The notes beneath the pieces were generated by a model that was not told the origin of the DNA, searched no databases, and saw nothing but the letters and a program-made list of their open reading frames with translations. Below are positions 1-6,074 of a stretch of DNA of 12,468 nt, piece by piece. The DNA lies in the NCBI GenBank assembly GCA_937915755.1, contig CALGGR010000112.1, positions 1-12,468 on the forward strand. The letters are read 5' to 3'. Origin of the DNA: an uncultured Fretibacterium sp. (lineage in GTDB: Bacteria; Synergistota; Synergistia; Synergistales; Aminobacteriaceae). Within the stretch, counting starts at the first letter, position 1. Each line of letters starts with the position of its first letter. The position numbers were made by a program, and so were the translations under genes.

Positions 1-139
1 GTCAACTGCCCACGACTGAAGTCGCGGGCTTGTCCATACCATAAATCGTCTTTACGATTAGCGAGGTTCAAATGCCTAAGCTCCCTCGTAGGTCAGACAT
101 CATCGGGCGGCTGACTTTCGCCCGTTTAGCTCACAAGTA
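1..139 (-). ncRNA. omega-RNA scaffold of the TnpB element (3' part)
   Basis: TnpB guide RNAs come from the 3' end of tnpB through the right end of the element, with the guide read from flanking DNA. In this segment three stems can be drawn besides the end hairpin: 104-109 with 119-124 (CGGGCG/CGCCCG), 62-66 with 84-88 (CGAGG/CCTCG) and 44-49 with 54-59 (AATCGT/ACGATT). The 9-base loop of the first stem contains CTGAC (111-115), which is complementary to GTCAG at 92-96 outside the stem. This forms an H-type pseudoknot, a known feature of omega-RNAs. The RNA probably begins inside the tnpB coding region; its 5' end cannot be fixed here. The guide would lie to the left of position 1, outside the window. 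Confidence 0.7.
8..29 (-). repeat. right-end hairpin of the TnpB element
   Basis: Nine paired positions, with GCCC and GGGC on the outside and CGAC/GTCG on the inside, an A12-C25 mismatch and loop TGAA (17-20). The same design recurs at 1424-1443 and, degenerate, at 5893-5912, so it is a family-specific end signal and not a chance palindrome. Confidence 0.85.
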
Positions 140-1363
140 TTACTCGCAAGCTGTTGCTTTTTCAAAATGCGGTCGGTCTTCACCGCTTATCCACAGCGTA
201 CCTAAAACTTGTATATTCATTGCGCCAATCCTATCATCATTTGAGCGGTAACCACACGTACAAATATATTCATGCGTATGGTGATGACGATTTTCTTTGC
301 TGATAGAGCCACATTTAGGACATCTCTGGCTCGTATATCGCGCAGATACTTTCAAAACTTCACTGCACCGTTCACGTGCTTTATAAGCTAGAAATTGCTC
401 AAGTTGATAGAAAGCCCATGACCTCAAGTCGTTATTGGCTTTACTGCCTCGATTAAGATTCGTTTCTTCAAAAGATATACCAGTTAGATCTTCGAGTACA
501 AAAAGTGTATTTGAACCGTATTTCTCAACGAGTGTCTTAGACAGGCAATGGTTGACATCGCTCATCCAGCGGTTCTCTCGTTCAGAAAGTCTCTTCAACA
601 CTCTCTTTGCTGATTTTGTACACTTTGTTTGAAGTTGCTGGCGTACTTTCAAGAAACTGTGACGCTTACGAAGTATTTGTTTGCCGCGTGTAAATTCTGT
701 TTTGCCATGTTCATCGTAAGTTACAGCTAAAAATCTTAAGCCTCTGTCAATTCCTACAACATGCTGGACATTCTCTCTGCTAAATTCTTCAAAACTTTTT
801 GTAGCAGGAATATGCAAGTACCAAATGCCTTTAAGATTGAGCAGTTTAGCCGAGCCCAAATTCCACGAGCCATCAAGGTATTCTGCCCAAAAATCACCAG
901 CGAATCTAACTTTAGCGCGTTTGTCTAACGTATTGATTGAAAGCACGTCGCTGTTTTCAACGAAGCTATAATCACGATCTCGAACTAACTCACATTGCGG
1001 GCGGCGAAATAATACCGGCTTCACAAGCCATTCTAGTGTTCGAGTAATGCTCTGATATTCGCCTTGTTGATCTTTGTAGCGATAAGGTTTTTGTGCTAAT
1101 TGTGTCTGTGTAGTTTTATAACGAGCAGTAGCAGTTCGGAATGTTGATTGCGCTAATTGAGACTTCAGCCCAAATTTGGAACGGACTTCCCTGTAAAGTA
1201 TTTTGTTGAGTTTAGCAGAGTTAAGTTCAAAATCGTGGTCAAAAATGTATTGAGAGACGAAATTACAAGCCTCCCGATATTGCTCTGACATTTGGCGGAA
1301 CATAGCAGATTGTTCAGCAGAAGTGTAAAGGCGGAGTTTTATAGTTTTTGTGAGGCTTTGCAT
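140..1363 (-). CDS. tnpB: TnpB RNA-guided DNA endonuclease (IS200/IS605 accessory protein)
   Basis: TnpB proteins are omega-RNA-guided RuvC nucleases, ancestors of Cas12, that cut DNA next to a short transposon-adjacent motif and help keep the element in place. The 407-residue product has the full catalytic set: Asp206 in GIDRG, Glu291 in VLEDL and Asp377 in NDDRIGAMNI. A zinc ribbon lies between the last two motifs (Cys348, Cys351, Cys368, Cys370). The N-terminal half is the basic wedge/REC-like part. Length is normal for the family, and no frameshift is seen. The start is ATG at 1363: AAAGGAGG at 1372-1379 lies 8 bases upstream, whereas the longer frame's GTG at 1372 overlaps that ribosome-binding site itself. 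The gene is alone, without tnpA, and runs in the same direction as the upstream jag operon but beyond its terminator. Nuclease activity is inferred from intact motifs, not shown. Confidence 0.93.
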   Translation of the reverse strand: MQSLTKTIKLRLYTSAEQSAMFRQMSEQYREACNFVSQYIFDHDFELNSAKLNKILYREVRSKFGLKSQLAQSTFRTATARYKTTQTQLAQKPYRYKDQQGEYQSITRTLEWLVKPVLFRRPQCELVRDRDYSFVENSDVLSINTLDKRAKVRFAGDFWAEYLDGSWNLGSAKLLNLKGIWYLHIPATKSFEEFSRENVQHVVGIDRGLRFLAVTYDEHGKTEFTRGKQILRKRHSFLKVRQQLQTKCTKSAKRVLKRLSERENRWMSDVNHCLSKTLVEKYGSNTLFVLEDLTGISFEETNLNRGSKANNDLRSWAFYQLEQFLAYKARERCSEVLKVSARYTSQRCPKCGSISKENRHHHTHEYICTCGYRSNDDRIGAMNIQVLGTLWISGEDRPHFEKATACE

Positions 1364-1371
1364 TGATTGCA

Positions 1372-1379
1372 CCTCCTTT
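1372..1379 (-). promoter_or_regulatory. ribosome-binding site that fixes the tnpB start
   Basis: AAAGGAGG read on the minus strand, 8 bases from ATG at 1363-1361. Its last base is the first base of the GTG that the longest frame would use, which rules out that GTG. Confidence 0.85.
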
Positions 1380-1413
1380 CTAAAATTATTTCAACAAACA
1401 AAAAGTAACAAAG

Positions 1414-1454
1414 AGCGTCTCCTCCCACGACTAAAGTCGCGGGTCTCCGACGCT
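1414..1454 (-). repeat. left-end hairpin of the TnpB element
   Basis: The inner hairpin (1424-1431 with 1436-1443, loop TAAA, one A-C mismatch) matches the right-end hairpin. An outer 6-bp stem (1414-1419 with 1449-1454) adds an internal loop. It lies 51 bases upstream of the tnpB start codon and so may also shape the tnpB leader. Confidence 0.8.
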
Positions 1455-1470
1455 TTATTTTATGAAAATA

Positions 1471-1499
1471 CCCCCCTCACAGCCGCAAGGGGGGCAAAA
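1471..1499 (-). terminator. probable terminator of the rpmH-rnpA-yidD-yidC-jag operon
   Basis: CCCCCCT at 1471-1477 pairs with AGGGGGG at 1488-1494 around a 10-base loop. On the minus strand the stem is followed by TATTTT, a short U-rich tail. It begins 7 bases after the jag stop codon at 1506. The plus-strand reading is followed by CAAAATTG, so termination is expected mainly for the jag direction. Confidence 0.7.
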
Positions 1500-1505
1500 T
1501 TGTTA

Positions 1506-2303
1506 TCACTCTTGAGACTCTATGTTGTCCCGATTGTCCCTGTCTCTTCTGTTTCTTCGGCGGGGGTAACGGTTTCTCGGCGGATTATTGTTGCTGTTCA
1601 TTCGCTCGGTTCGTTCCCTCTGCGCCCGGAATCTCATAGTAGCAGGCCCGAGCGTCCTCACTTCGTCAGGCTCAAACTTCGGGATTATTACGACTTTCCT
1701 GTTCGGAGATTCGCCGACTGATTCGGTCGTTACATCGTTCCTGTTCTTGAGTGTAGTGTGAATGACCCAGCGTTCCCACGAAGCCATAGGGTCAAGCCTC
1801 ATAGGCCGCCCGTACTTCAAAGCCTGCCTGGCCGTAGCTTCAGCCAAACGTTCAAGGCTCTTAGTCCTCCTCTCACGGTAACCGCAGGAGTCGATTCTCA
1901 CCCTCGGTTCAGCCTTAGGGTCTCTCAGAGCCAGATTCACGATGTACTCCATTCCCTTGAGAGCGTCCCCGTAGTGTCCGACAACGTAATCTGCGGCATC
2001 TTCGCCCTGAATGTCGAGCATGTTGCGTTCCGTCTCAGACTGTACCGAATTAGCGTTAAAATCCATGAGCTTCAACACCTCATCGACAAACTCACGGCTT
2101 CTCTCCATGATGTCAAGCTTTCTCTCTGCAGTAAGCTCAACGCGGATTTTCTTATTCCCGAAAAGTCCCAGGAAACCTTCCCGCTCCATGCTGAGAATTT
2201 CAGCATGAATGCTCTCAACCGGAAGCTTCCATTGATTAGAGGCCTCGTTCAAAGCGTCATTTACATCGGAGACTTCAAGCGTCATTTTCAATTCCTGCGT
2301 CAT
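1506..2303 (-). CDS. jag: Jag/KhpB (SpoIIIJ-associated) RNA-binding protein
   Basis: Jag (also KhpB or EloR) is a cytoplasmic RNA-binding protein encoded beside yidC in many bacteria and linked to cell elongation and post-transcriptional control. The 265-residue product has all three expected domains. A Jag-N domain lies at about residues 8-57 and includes the typical GFLGLFG stretch. A KH domain covers about 85-140 with GHYG at 109-112 in the GxxG position. An R3H domain covers about 145-210 with the Arg178-x3-His182 signature. After it comes a disordered, Arg/Asn-rich tail (about 225-265) likely to add nonspecific RNA contacts. The start is ATG at 2303, overlapping the yidC stop as ATGA (2303-2300), which implies translational coupling. 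A longer frame reaches upstream into yidC, but its extra N-terminus has no family counterpart and was rejected. Confidence 0.93.
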   Translation of the reverse strand: MTQELKMTLEVSDVNDALNEASNQWKLPVESIHAEILSMEREGFLGLFGNKKIRVELTAERKLDIMERSREFVDEVLKLMDFNANSVQSETERNMLDIQGEDAADYVVGHYGDALKGMEYIVNLALRDPKAEPRVRIDSCGYRERRTKSLERLAEATARQALKYGRPMRLDPMASWERWVIHTTLKNRNDVTTESVGESPNRKVVIIPKFEPDEVRTLGPATMRFRAQRERTERMNSNNNPPRNRYPRRRNRRDRDNRDNIESQE

Positions 2304-3130
2304 TTCGTCTTTGGCTTCTCCTTGTACAGTGTTGGCTTTACGCTCATTTCCTCGCTCGTCTTCTTTGAGACTTTCAACTGGTGGACAATTCCCATCAGAG
2401 ACGACACTCCCCAGTACAACAGCACTCCTCCCGGAAGCCCGAAGCATATGAACGTCAGGAACAGCGGCATGAACCAGTTCATCATGGCCATCTGTGAGTT
2501 ACCGGCTGATGTCAAATGCTGTTGAAGCCACGTCAGATACGCAATGAGGATGAGGAGTATGAAGTTGAATATCCATGTTCCCAAGTGCGAAAAGAGCAGC
2601 CCTAAGTTCGTGAACGATGAAAGGAAGACCATCACGAAGCCTAGCTGTTCATCAGGTATTCTAACGCCAGCCTCGTCAACAAGATTCAGAGCATTGGCAA
2701 CCGTAGTGAGTACGCTTCCGCCCAGGTTCACGCCTAAGAACGTAACGTCCGTGAAAGCTTCTGTCTTAGTGAGGTCATAGAGTACGCCGTAGAGCAATAT
2801 GAATATCGGGAGCTGAATGATTAACGGAAGGCAGCCGCTGGCAGGGTTGACTTTGTTGTCCTTGTAGAGAGCCATAGTCTCCTGATTGAGCCTGTCCTTA
2901 TCGTCCTTGTACTTCTCCTGTAAGACCTGTAACTGCGGCTGTAACTTCTGCATCTTCTGCATACTTGACATTTGCTTTGCCGTCAATGGATGCATCAGGA
3001 GACGGACGAGCAGGGTTAGCGCGATTATTGCAAGCCCCCACGCGAAGCTAGTGCCAATTCCGATTGATGTTATTCCGTTGTGAATTACCTGAAGCAGACC
3101 GAGTAACAATGCTTTTGCCTGTTCCCACAT
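2300..3130 (-). CDS. yidC: YidC/Oxa1-family membrane protein insertase
   Basis: YidC inserts and folds inner-membrane proteins, alone or with SecYEG. The 276-residue product has the Oxa1 core: a first core helix around residues 30-48 carrying Arg43 (LLVRLLMHPLT), the conserved positive residue of the hydrophilic groove. A charged cytoplasmic helical hairpin follows (about 52-95), then helices near 100-118, 165-182, 185-203 and 215-245. NPASGCLPLIIQLPIF (95-110) is the strongest family signature. A basic tail (252-276) may contact the ribosome. It lacks both the large periplasmic P1 domain of proteobacterial YidC and an obvious lipobox, so it is of the short type. ATG at 3130 lies 10 bases after the yidD stop, with AAGAGGTG inside the end of yidD as ribosome-binding site. 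It overlaps jag by 4 bases. Confidence 0.96.
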   Translation of the reverse strand: MWEQAKALLLGLLQVIHNGITSIGIGTSFAWGLAIIALTLLVRLLMHPLTAKQMSSMQKMQKLQPQLQVLQEKYKDDKDRLNQETMALYKDNKVNPASGCLPLIIQLPIFILLYGVLYDLTKTEAFTDVTFLGVNLGGSVLTTVANALNLVDEAGVRIPDEQLGFVMVFLSSFTNLGLLFSHLGTWIFNFILLILIAYLTWLQQHLTSAGNSQMAMMNWFMPLFLTFICFGLPGGVLLYWGVSSLMGIVHQLKVSKKTSEEMSVKPTLYKEKPKTK

Positions 3131-3140
3131 TCTGAATTAT

Positions 3141-3365
3141 TCACCTCTTGATTTTCTTTGGCGGAAGGTCAACGCCTCCCGGGTTCCAGAACCCGCACTT
3201 CATCAGCCGCCTGACCGTCAGCCATGTACCCCGAAGAAATCCCCACTCACTGTAAACGCTTATGGCGTAATTCGAGCATGAAGGATAGAAGCGGCAGTTC
3301 TGGCCTAAGTACGGAGAGATAGCGGCCTGATATATGCGGATTAAAATTATTGCGATGCGGGTCAT
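3141..3365 (-). CDS. yidD: membrane protein insertion efficiency factor YidD
   Basis: YidD is a small membrane-associated protein that aids YidC-dependent insertion. The 74-residue product has the hallmark core from Cys24 to Ala34 (CRFYPSCSNYA), an amphipathic N-terminus (IRIYQAAISPYLG) and a third conserved Cys57 followed by NPGG at 61-64. The usual C-terminal His-Pro before PGG is replaced by Phe-Trp-Asn-Pro, a minor divergence. The ATG overlaps the rnpA stop as ATGA (3365-3362), indicating coupled translation, and yidC follows after 10 bases. Length is typical of the family. Confidence 0.96.
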   Translation of the reverse strand: MTRIAIILIRIYQAAISPYLGQNCRFYPSCSNYAISVYSEWGFLRGTWLTVRRLMKCGFWNPGGVDLPPKKIKR

Positions 3366-3766
3366 TTTGTGATGAGCTTCCGGCGGGTAAGAAGACGCTC
3401 CAATTCGCTCTGAATCTCGGTTGACTTGAGACGCAAGCCTTTGTCCTGCAACATGAGAACGATCTTCATTCCGTCGGAAATTCTATCTGATACTCCCCTG
3501 AAAGCCTCTCGGAGTATTCTTCGTCCACGCGTACGTACGTGAGCCTTGCCCTGACGTTTGCCGACAGCACAACCGAACTTTACATCATCACTGTTGTCCC
3601 GCAAATACAATATCCGCACCAGCTCGCCGTTTAATCTTGTGCCAGTGCGGAATATCTGGTCAAATTCCCAGCCTTTTCTGAGCCTTGAGATTCTAGGCAC
3701 GTGTGAGGAATTTGCGGCCTTTGCGCCTTCTGTTTCGGAGGACTTTGCGGCCTGATGGTGTTTCAC
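3362..3766 (-). CDS. rnpA: ribonuclease P protein component
   Basis: RnpA is the protein cofactor of RNase P, which matures tRNA 5' ends. From the GTG at 3766 the product has 134 residues. The family core starts near residue 26 (RISRLRKGWEFDQIFRTG) and runs through FGCAVGKRQGKAHVRTRGRRILREAFR (64-90), then a final helix. The RNA-contacting RNR motif reads Arg78-Thr79-Arg80, so the usual central Asn is replaced. The first 25 residues have no family counterpart and are encoded over the end of rpmH in another frame. The only other plausible start is GTG at 3700, which would give 112 residues, normal for RnpA, and overlap rpmH by 8 bases. Neither start has a good ribosome-binding site, so coupling to rpmH is likely. 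Function is secure; the start is not. Confidence 0.92.
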   Translation of the reverse strand: MKHHQAAKSSETEGAKAANSSHVPRISRLRKGWEFDQIFRTGTRLNGELVRILYLRDNSDDVKFGCAVGKRQGKAHVRTRGRRILREAFRGVSDRISDGMKIVLMLQDKGLRLKSTEIQSELERLLTRRKLITK

Positions 3767-3833
3767 TGCGGGCGAGAAATCCTATTTTGCGTTTTCTGGG
3801 TAACTTGTGAGGCTGAAATGTTCCCTTTTTCAT
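3693..3833 (-). CDS. rpmH: 50S ribosomal protein L34
   Basis: L34 is a small basic protein of the large ribosomal subunit. The 46-residue product matches the family nearly throughout: MKKGTFQPHKLPRKRK, then GFLARSETPSGRKVLRNRR and a Lys/Arg-rich end. ATG at 3833 follows AAGGAG by about 12 bases on the minus strand. An upstream in-frame extension lies within the promoter and was rejected. It is the first gene of the operon, directly behind the promoter at 3870-3899. Its last 74 bases overlap the long form of rnpA in a different frame, an arrangement reminiscent of the more extreme rpmH-rnpA overlap known in Thermus. Confidence 0.97.
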   Translation of the reverse strand: MKKGTFQPHKLPRKRKIGFLARSETPSGRKVLRNRRRKGRKFLTRA

Positions 3834-3869
3834 GAACTGGATACTCCTTCGTATAAAATAATATTTAGA

Positions 3870-3899
3870 ATTATAACACAGCAAAAATCGGGTGTACAA
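3870..3899 (-). promoter_or_regulatory. promoter of the rpmH-rnpA-yidD-yidC-jag operon
   Basis: On the minus strand TTGTAC (3899-3894) and TATAAT (3875-3870) are separated by 18 bases. Transcription would start near 3863, leaving a leader of about 30 bases with the rpmH ribosome-binding site. The -10 region is nearly palindromic; the plus-strand reading TATAAC at 3872-3877 is a weak candidate -10 for rapZ. Confidence 0.75.
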
Positions 3900-3907
3900 T
3901 GGCAGCA

Positions 3908-3915
3908 AAAGGAGG
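3908..3915 (+). promoter_or_regulatory. ribosome-binding site that fixes the rapZ start
   Basis: AAAGGAGG followed by 7 bases and then TTG at 3923. The in-frame ATG at 3899 lies upstream of this site and has no ribosome-binding site of its own. Confidence 0.85.
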
Positions 3916-3922
3916 CAGAGCT

Positions 3923-4774
3923 TTGAAGCAGTTTATTATTGTTACAGGAATGAGCGGAGCAGGTAAGACAATGACGCTGAAGGTCCTTGAGGATTTCGGC
4001 TTCATAACGATGGACAACCTTCCGCCGGAATTATTGCCGCAAATATTCACGCTTATCGGAAAATCTGACGCCAGGGGTGTCGTTGCTACTGTTGACGTAC
4101 GTAATGTCTCAGGCGGTTTCGTTAAGGTCATTGATGATGTCTCGAAGGCCTGGGGTGGAAGCGCAAAAGTCGTATTCCTTACGGCTTCGGACGAGGAGTT
4201 ACTGAGACGCTACGAGAGGACGCGGAGAGTTCACCCGTTGAGCAAAGGATTATCGATACGCGAGAGCATAAGGGCTGAACGTGAAATGCTTGCACCTGTT
4301 CTAGACAGAGCTGACATAGTAATTGACACGTCAATGATGGACTTGCACCAGCACAGAGAGAGATTAGTCCGTGAATTTTTCGGAAACGACGGCGGTGTGT
4401 CAATCATAATCTCATCGTTCGGATATAAATACGGTGTTCCGCAAGATGCAAGCTACGTCTTCGATGTTCGCTGCCTGCCTAATCCCTACTATGTCGAGAG
4501 CCTGAAGGACTTAACCGGAAAAGACAAGGAAGTTCAGGATTACCTCTTGAATTTTCCAGAGACCTCGGAATTTCTAAAGCTGGTCAAAAATTTTCTCGAC
4601 TTCGCTGTTCCTCAGTTCCTCAACAATGTACGCAGTCAGCTTCATGTCGCTATAGGCTGCACTGGCGGAAGGCACAGATCCGTAGCTGTTGCCGAATGGC
4701 TCGGAGAATACTGCTCGCGGGCATATAGCGGTGTCTGTGTTATTCATCGGGATAAGGGGCATGGCCGGCAATGA
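3923..4774 (+). CDS. rapZ: RapZ/YvcJ-family nucleotide-binding protein (RNase adapter type)
   Basis: RapZ (YvcJ in Gram-positives) binds nucleotides. In enterobacteria it delivers small RNAs to RNase E and senses glucosamine-6-phosphate; elsewhere its role is less clear. The 283-residue product has a P-loop GMSGAGKT at 9-16, the MDNLPPELLP stretch at 30-39, DVRCLPNPYY at 181-190 and the C-terminal GCTGGRHRSV at 245-254, all family hallmarks. The start is taken as TTG at 3923, which has an ideal ribosome-binding site and gives the usual length and N-terminus; the ATG at 3899 would add eight residues across that site. The stop overlaps the yvcK start as ATGA (4771-4774), so the pair is translationally coupled, as often seen with these two genes. 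The third usual partner, whiA, does not follow. Substrate and regulatory role in this organism are unknown. Confidence 0.94.
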   Translation: MKQFIIVTGMSGAGKTMTLKVLEDFGFITMDNLPPELLPQIFTLIGKSDARGVVATVDVRNVSGGFVKVIDDVSKAWGGSAKVVFLTASDEELLRRYERTRRVHPLSKGLSIRESIRAEREMLAPVLDRADIVIDTSMMDLHQHRERLVREFFGNDGGVSIIISSFGYKYGVPQDASYVFDVRCLPNPYYVESLKDLTGKDKEVQDYLLNFPETSEFLKLVKNFLDFAVPQFLNNVRSQLHVAIGCTGGRHRSVAVAEWLGEYCSRAYSGVCVIHRDKGHGRQ

Positions 4775-5865
4775 CAACATTCATTCTAGGGGTATTAACA
4801 ACGCTGATCATACTCTTCATGTTCGGAAGGCTTAAACTTTCATCAGGAAGGCCGGTAATCGAGCGTGCTATCAACCGAAGGCTCTCGGAAGGACCGTATA
4901 TCGTCGCAGTCGGAGGAGGTACTGGGCTGTCAACATTACTGCGTGGCATAAAGTCATTCACGAGGAACATAACGGCTGTTGTCGCAGTTACTGACGAGGG
5001 TGGTTCATCGGGAAGAATCAGGAACGAATGGGGAATGCTTCCGCCGGGAGACGTTAGGAACTGCATTGCCGCTCTTGCCGAGAATGACAGTGAGCTTCGG
5101 AGGATACTTGATTTCAGGTTTGACAGAGGGGAATTGAAGGGTCATAGCTTGGGCAACCTCCTTCTTCTTGCGGTTACAGAGATGAGCGGGGATTTTTCCC
5201 GTGCCGTTGAACGAATGAACCACCTCCTCTCAATCCGGGGGCGTGTTCTTCCAGTAACGACCGAAGGTATAACGTTGATGGGCAAGACTAAGGACGGCCT
5301 CAAGGTGAAGGGAGAACTTGACATTTCAGCGCACGGCCATGAACTCAGCGAGATATGGCTTGAGCCTGTTGACGCTAAGACATTGCCCGATGTTCTCTCT
5401 GCTGTTGACGATGCTGACGTGATACTGCTCGGGCCTGGAAGCCTTTTCACGAGCGTTATACCGAACCTTCTTCTTGAGGATTTTTCCGACAAGCTGAAGA
5501 CCTCGAACGTCCCGATGATATACATCTGCAACCTGATGACACAGCCCGACGAGACTGCAGGAATGAACATCGTTCAGCATCTCGACTGGGTAAGCGCGGC
5601 AATCGGGAAGACCCCCGACTTCGTAATCGTGAACTCCGGCTCGATCCCTGAGGATATTGTCGAACGCTACGAAGGTCAGGGAGCTAATCCGTTATACATT
5701 GACGATGAACAGAGGAAGATTATCCGTGAAATGGGCTGTGAATGCGTTGAGGTTGATATTATGTCAGTGTTTGACAGCGAGAAAGAAAAACGGGTTCTAA
5801 GGCATGACTCCCAAAAACTCGCTTCGGTGATATTCAAGATTGCGCGGAGGCTTGGCGAGGACTAA
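4771..5865 (+). CDS. yvcK: YvcK/CofD-like gluconeogenesis factor with an N-terminal membrane anchor
   Basis: YvcK proteins share the fold of the phospholactate transferase CofD and bind UDP-sugars. In Bacillus they are needed for growth on gluconeogenic carbon sources and for proper cell-wall synthesis. The 364-residue product has the expected motifs: GGGTGLSTLLRG at 48-59, TDEGGSSGRIR at 74-84, LPPGDVRNCIAAL at 90-102, GHSLGNLLL at 124-132 and LGPGSLFTSVIPNLL at 220-234. The family core starts at about residue 42. Residues 4-18 form a hydrophobic segment that looks like a single membrane anchor, followed by a basic linker, which is absent from the short soluble family members. The ATG overlaps the rapZ stop. 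Downstream lies a decayed insertion element whose end hairpin (5893-5912) could also end transcription. Family assignment is certain; membrane attachment is prediction. Confidence 0.94.
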   Translation: MTTFILGVLTTLIILFMFGRLKLSSGRPVIERAINRRLSEGPYIVAVGGGTGLSTLLRGIKSFTRNITAVVAVTDEGGSSGRIRNEWGMLPPGDVRNCIAALAENDSELRRILDFRFDRGELKGHSLGNLLLLAVTEMSGDFSRAVERMNHLLSIRGRVLPVTTEGITLMGKTKDGLKVKGELDISAHGHELSEIWLEPVDAKTLPDVLSAVDDADVILLGPGSLFTSVIPNLLLEDFSDKLKTSNVPMIYICNLMTQPDETAGMNIVQHLDWVSAAIGKTPDFVIVNSGSIPEDIVERYEGQGANPLYIDDEQRKIIREMGCECVEVDIMSVFDSEKEKRVLRHDSQKLASVIFKIARRLGED

Positions 5866-5885
5866 ACCTGTCTAATAAAGGAACG

Positions 5886-6045
5886 CAAACGACTCACGAC
5901 AAAAGTCGAGAGCTTTTAGTGAAGTTTGGTACACGGCCTAAACGTCTGAGCTTGAAACTTCCACCTCAGAATACCCTTATTCGCCATGGCTAGTTTACTT
6001 AGCCTCTATACGGTAGAACGTTGAAGTTCACCCGCTTACGTTATT
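5886..6045 (-). mobile_element. decayed right end and omega-RNA region of a TnpB element
   Basis: This stretch aligns by eye with the 3' part of the TnpB element at the left of the window, in the same orientation. The end hairpin at 5893-5912 keeps the same mismatch position and 4-base loop as 8-29. A stem CTGAG/CTCAG around an A-rich TTGAAA-type loop matches the one at 62-88, and GGCTA/TAGCC takes the place of the pseudoknot stem at 104-124. Just beyond, on the minus strand, the bases near 6025-6045 can be read as V-S-G before a stop, matching the I-S-G of the intact TnpB C-terminus. The rest of tnpB is missing. It is either a fossil or an orphan omega-RNA. The relation rests on eye alignment only. 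Confidence 0.6.
5893..5918 (+). terminator. possible yvcK terminator formed from an IS end hairpin
   Basis: The stem CTCACGAC/GTCGAGAG with one A-A mismatch and loop AAAA lies 28 bases after the yvcK stop and is followed by CTTTTAG. The sequence matches the IS end hairpins at 8-29 and 1424-1443, so any terminator activity would be a secondary use. The U-tract is short. Confidence 0.4.
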
Positions 6046-6074
6046 CGCCTTCAGTCCCTCCGCCAGCCTCTGCC

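Larger units (their letters stand above)
1..1454 (-). mobile_element. TnpB-only IS200/IS605-family (IS1341-like) element
   Basis: The tnpB gene is bracketed by two nearly identical hairpins in the same orientation: 8-29 on the 3' side (right end) and 1424-1443 on the 5' side (left end). Both have a C-rich stem with a single A-C mismatch at the same position and a 4-base loop (TGAA or TAAA). The left-end hairpin is enclosed by a further 6-bp stem, AGCGTC at 1414-1419 with GACGCT at 1449-1454. Subterminal hairpins of this kind are recognised by the Y1 transposase TnpA in this family. No tnpA is present, so the element would need TnpA in trans or be immobile. The right end finishes, read on the minus strand, in AGTTGAC at the first window bases, which resembles the usual right-end cleavage context, so the true end lies at or very near position 1. 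The left boundary is approximate. The element sits just beyond the terminator hairpin of the jag operon. Confidence 0.85.

Noticed and set aside
1..1454. CRISPR-like repeat from the recurring hairpins
   Set aside because: Only two intact copies plus one degenerate copy exist, 1.4 to 4.5 kb apart, with no spacer array; they are element ends.
2304..2447. N-terminal extension of jag
   Set aside because: It lies inside yidC in another frame; the Jag-N domain starts right after the ATG at 2303, which forms an ATGA overlap with the yidC stop.
1758..2525. 255-codon plus-strand open frame
   Set aside because: It lies antisense to jag and yidC, whose domains are clear; the translation shows no domain and follows the codon pattern of the opposite strand.
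3834..3908. 25-residue N-terminal extension of L34
   Set aside because: It spans the promoter; the L34 family begins at MKKGTFQPHK, with a ribosome-binding site directly upstream.
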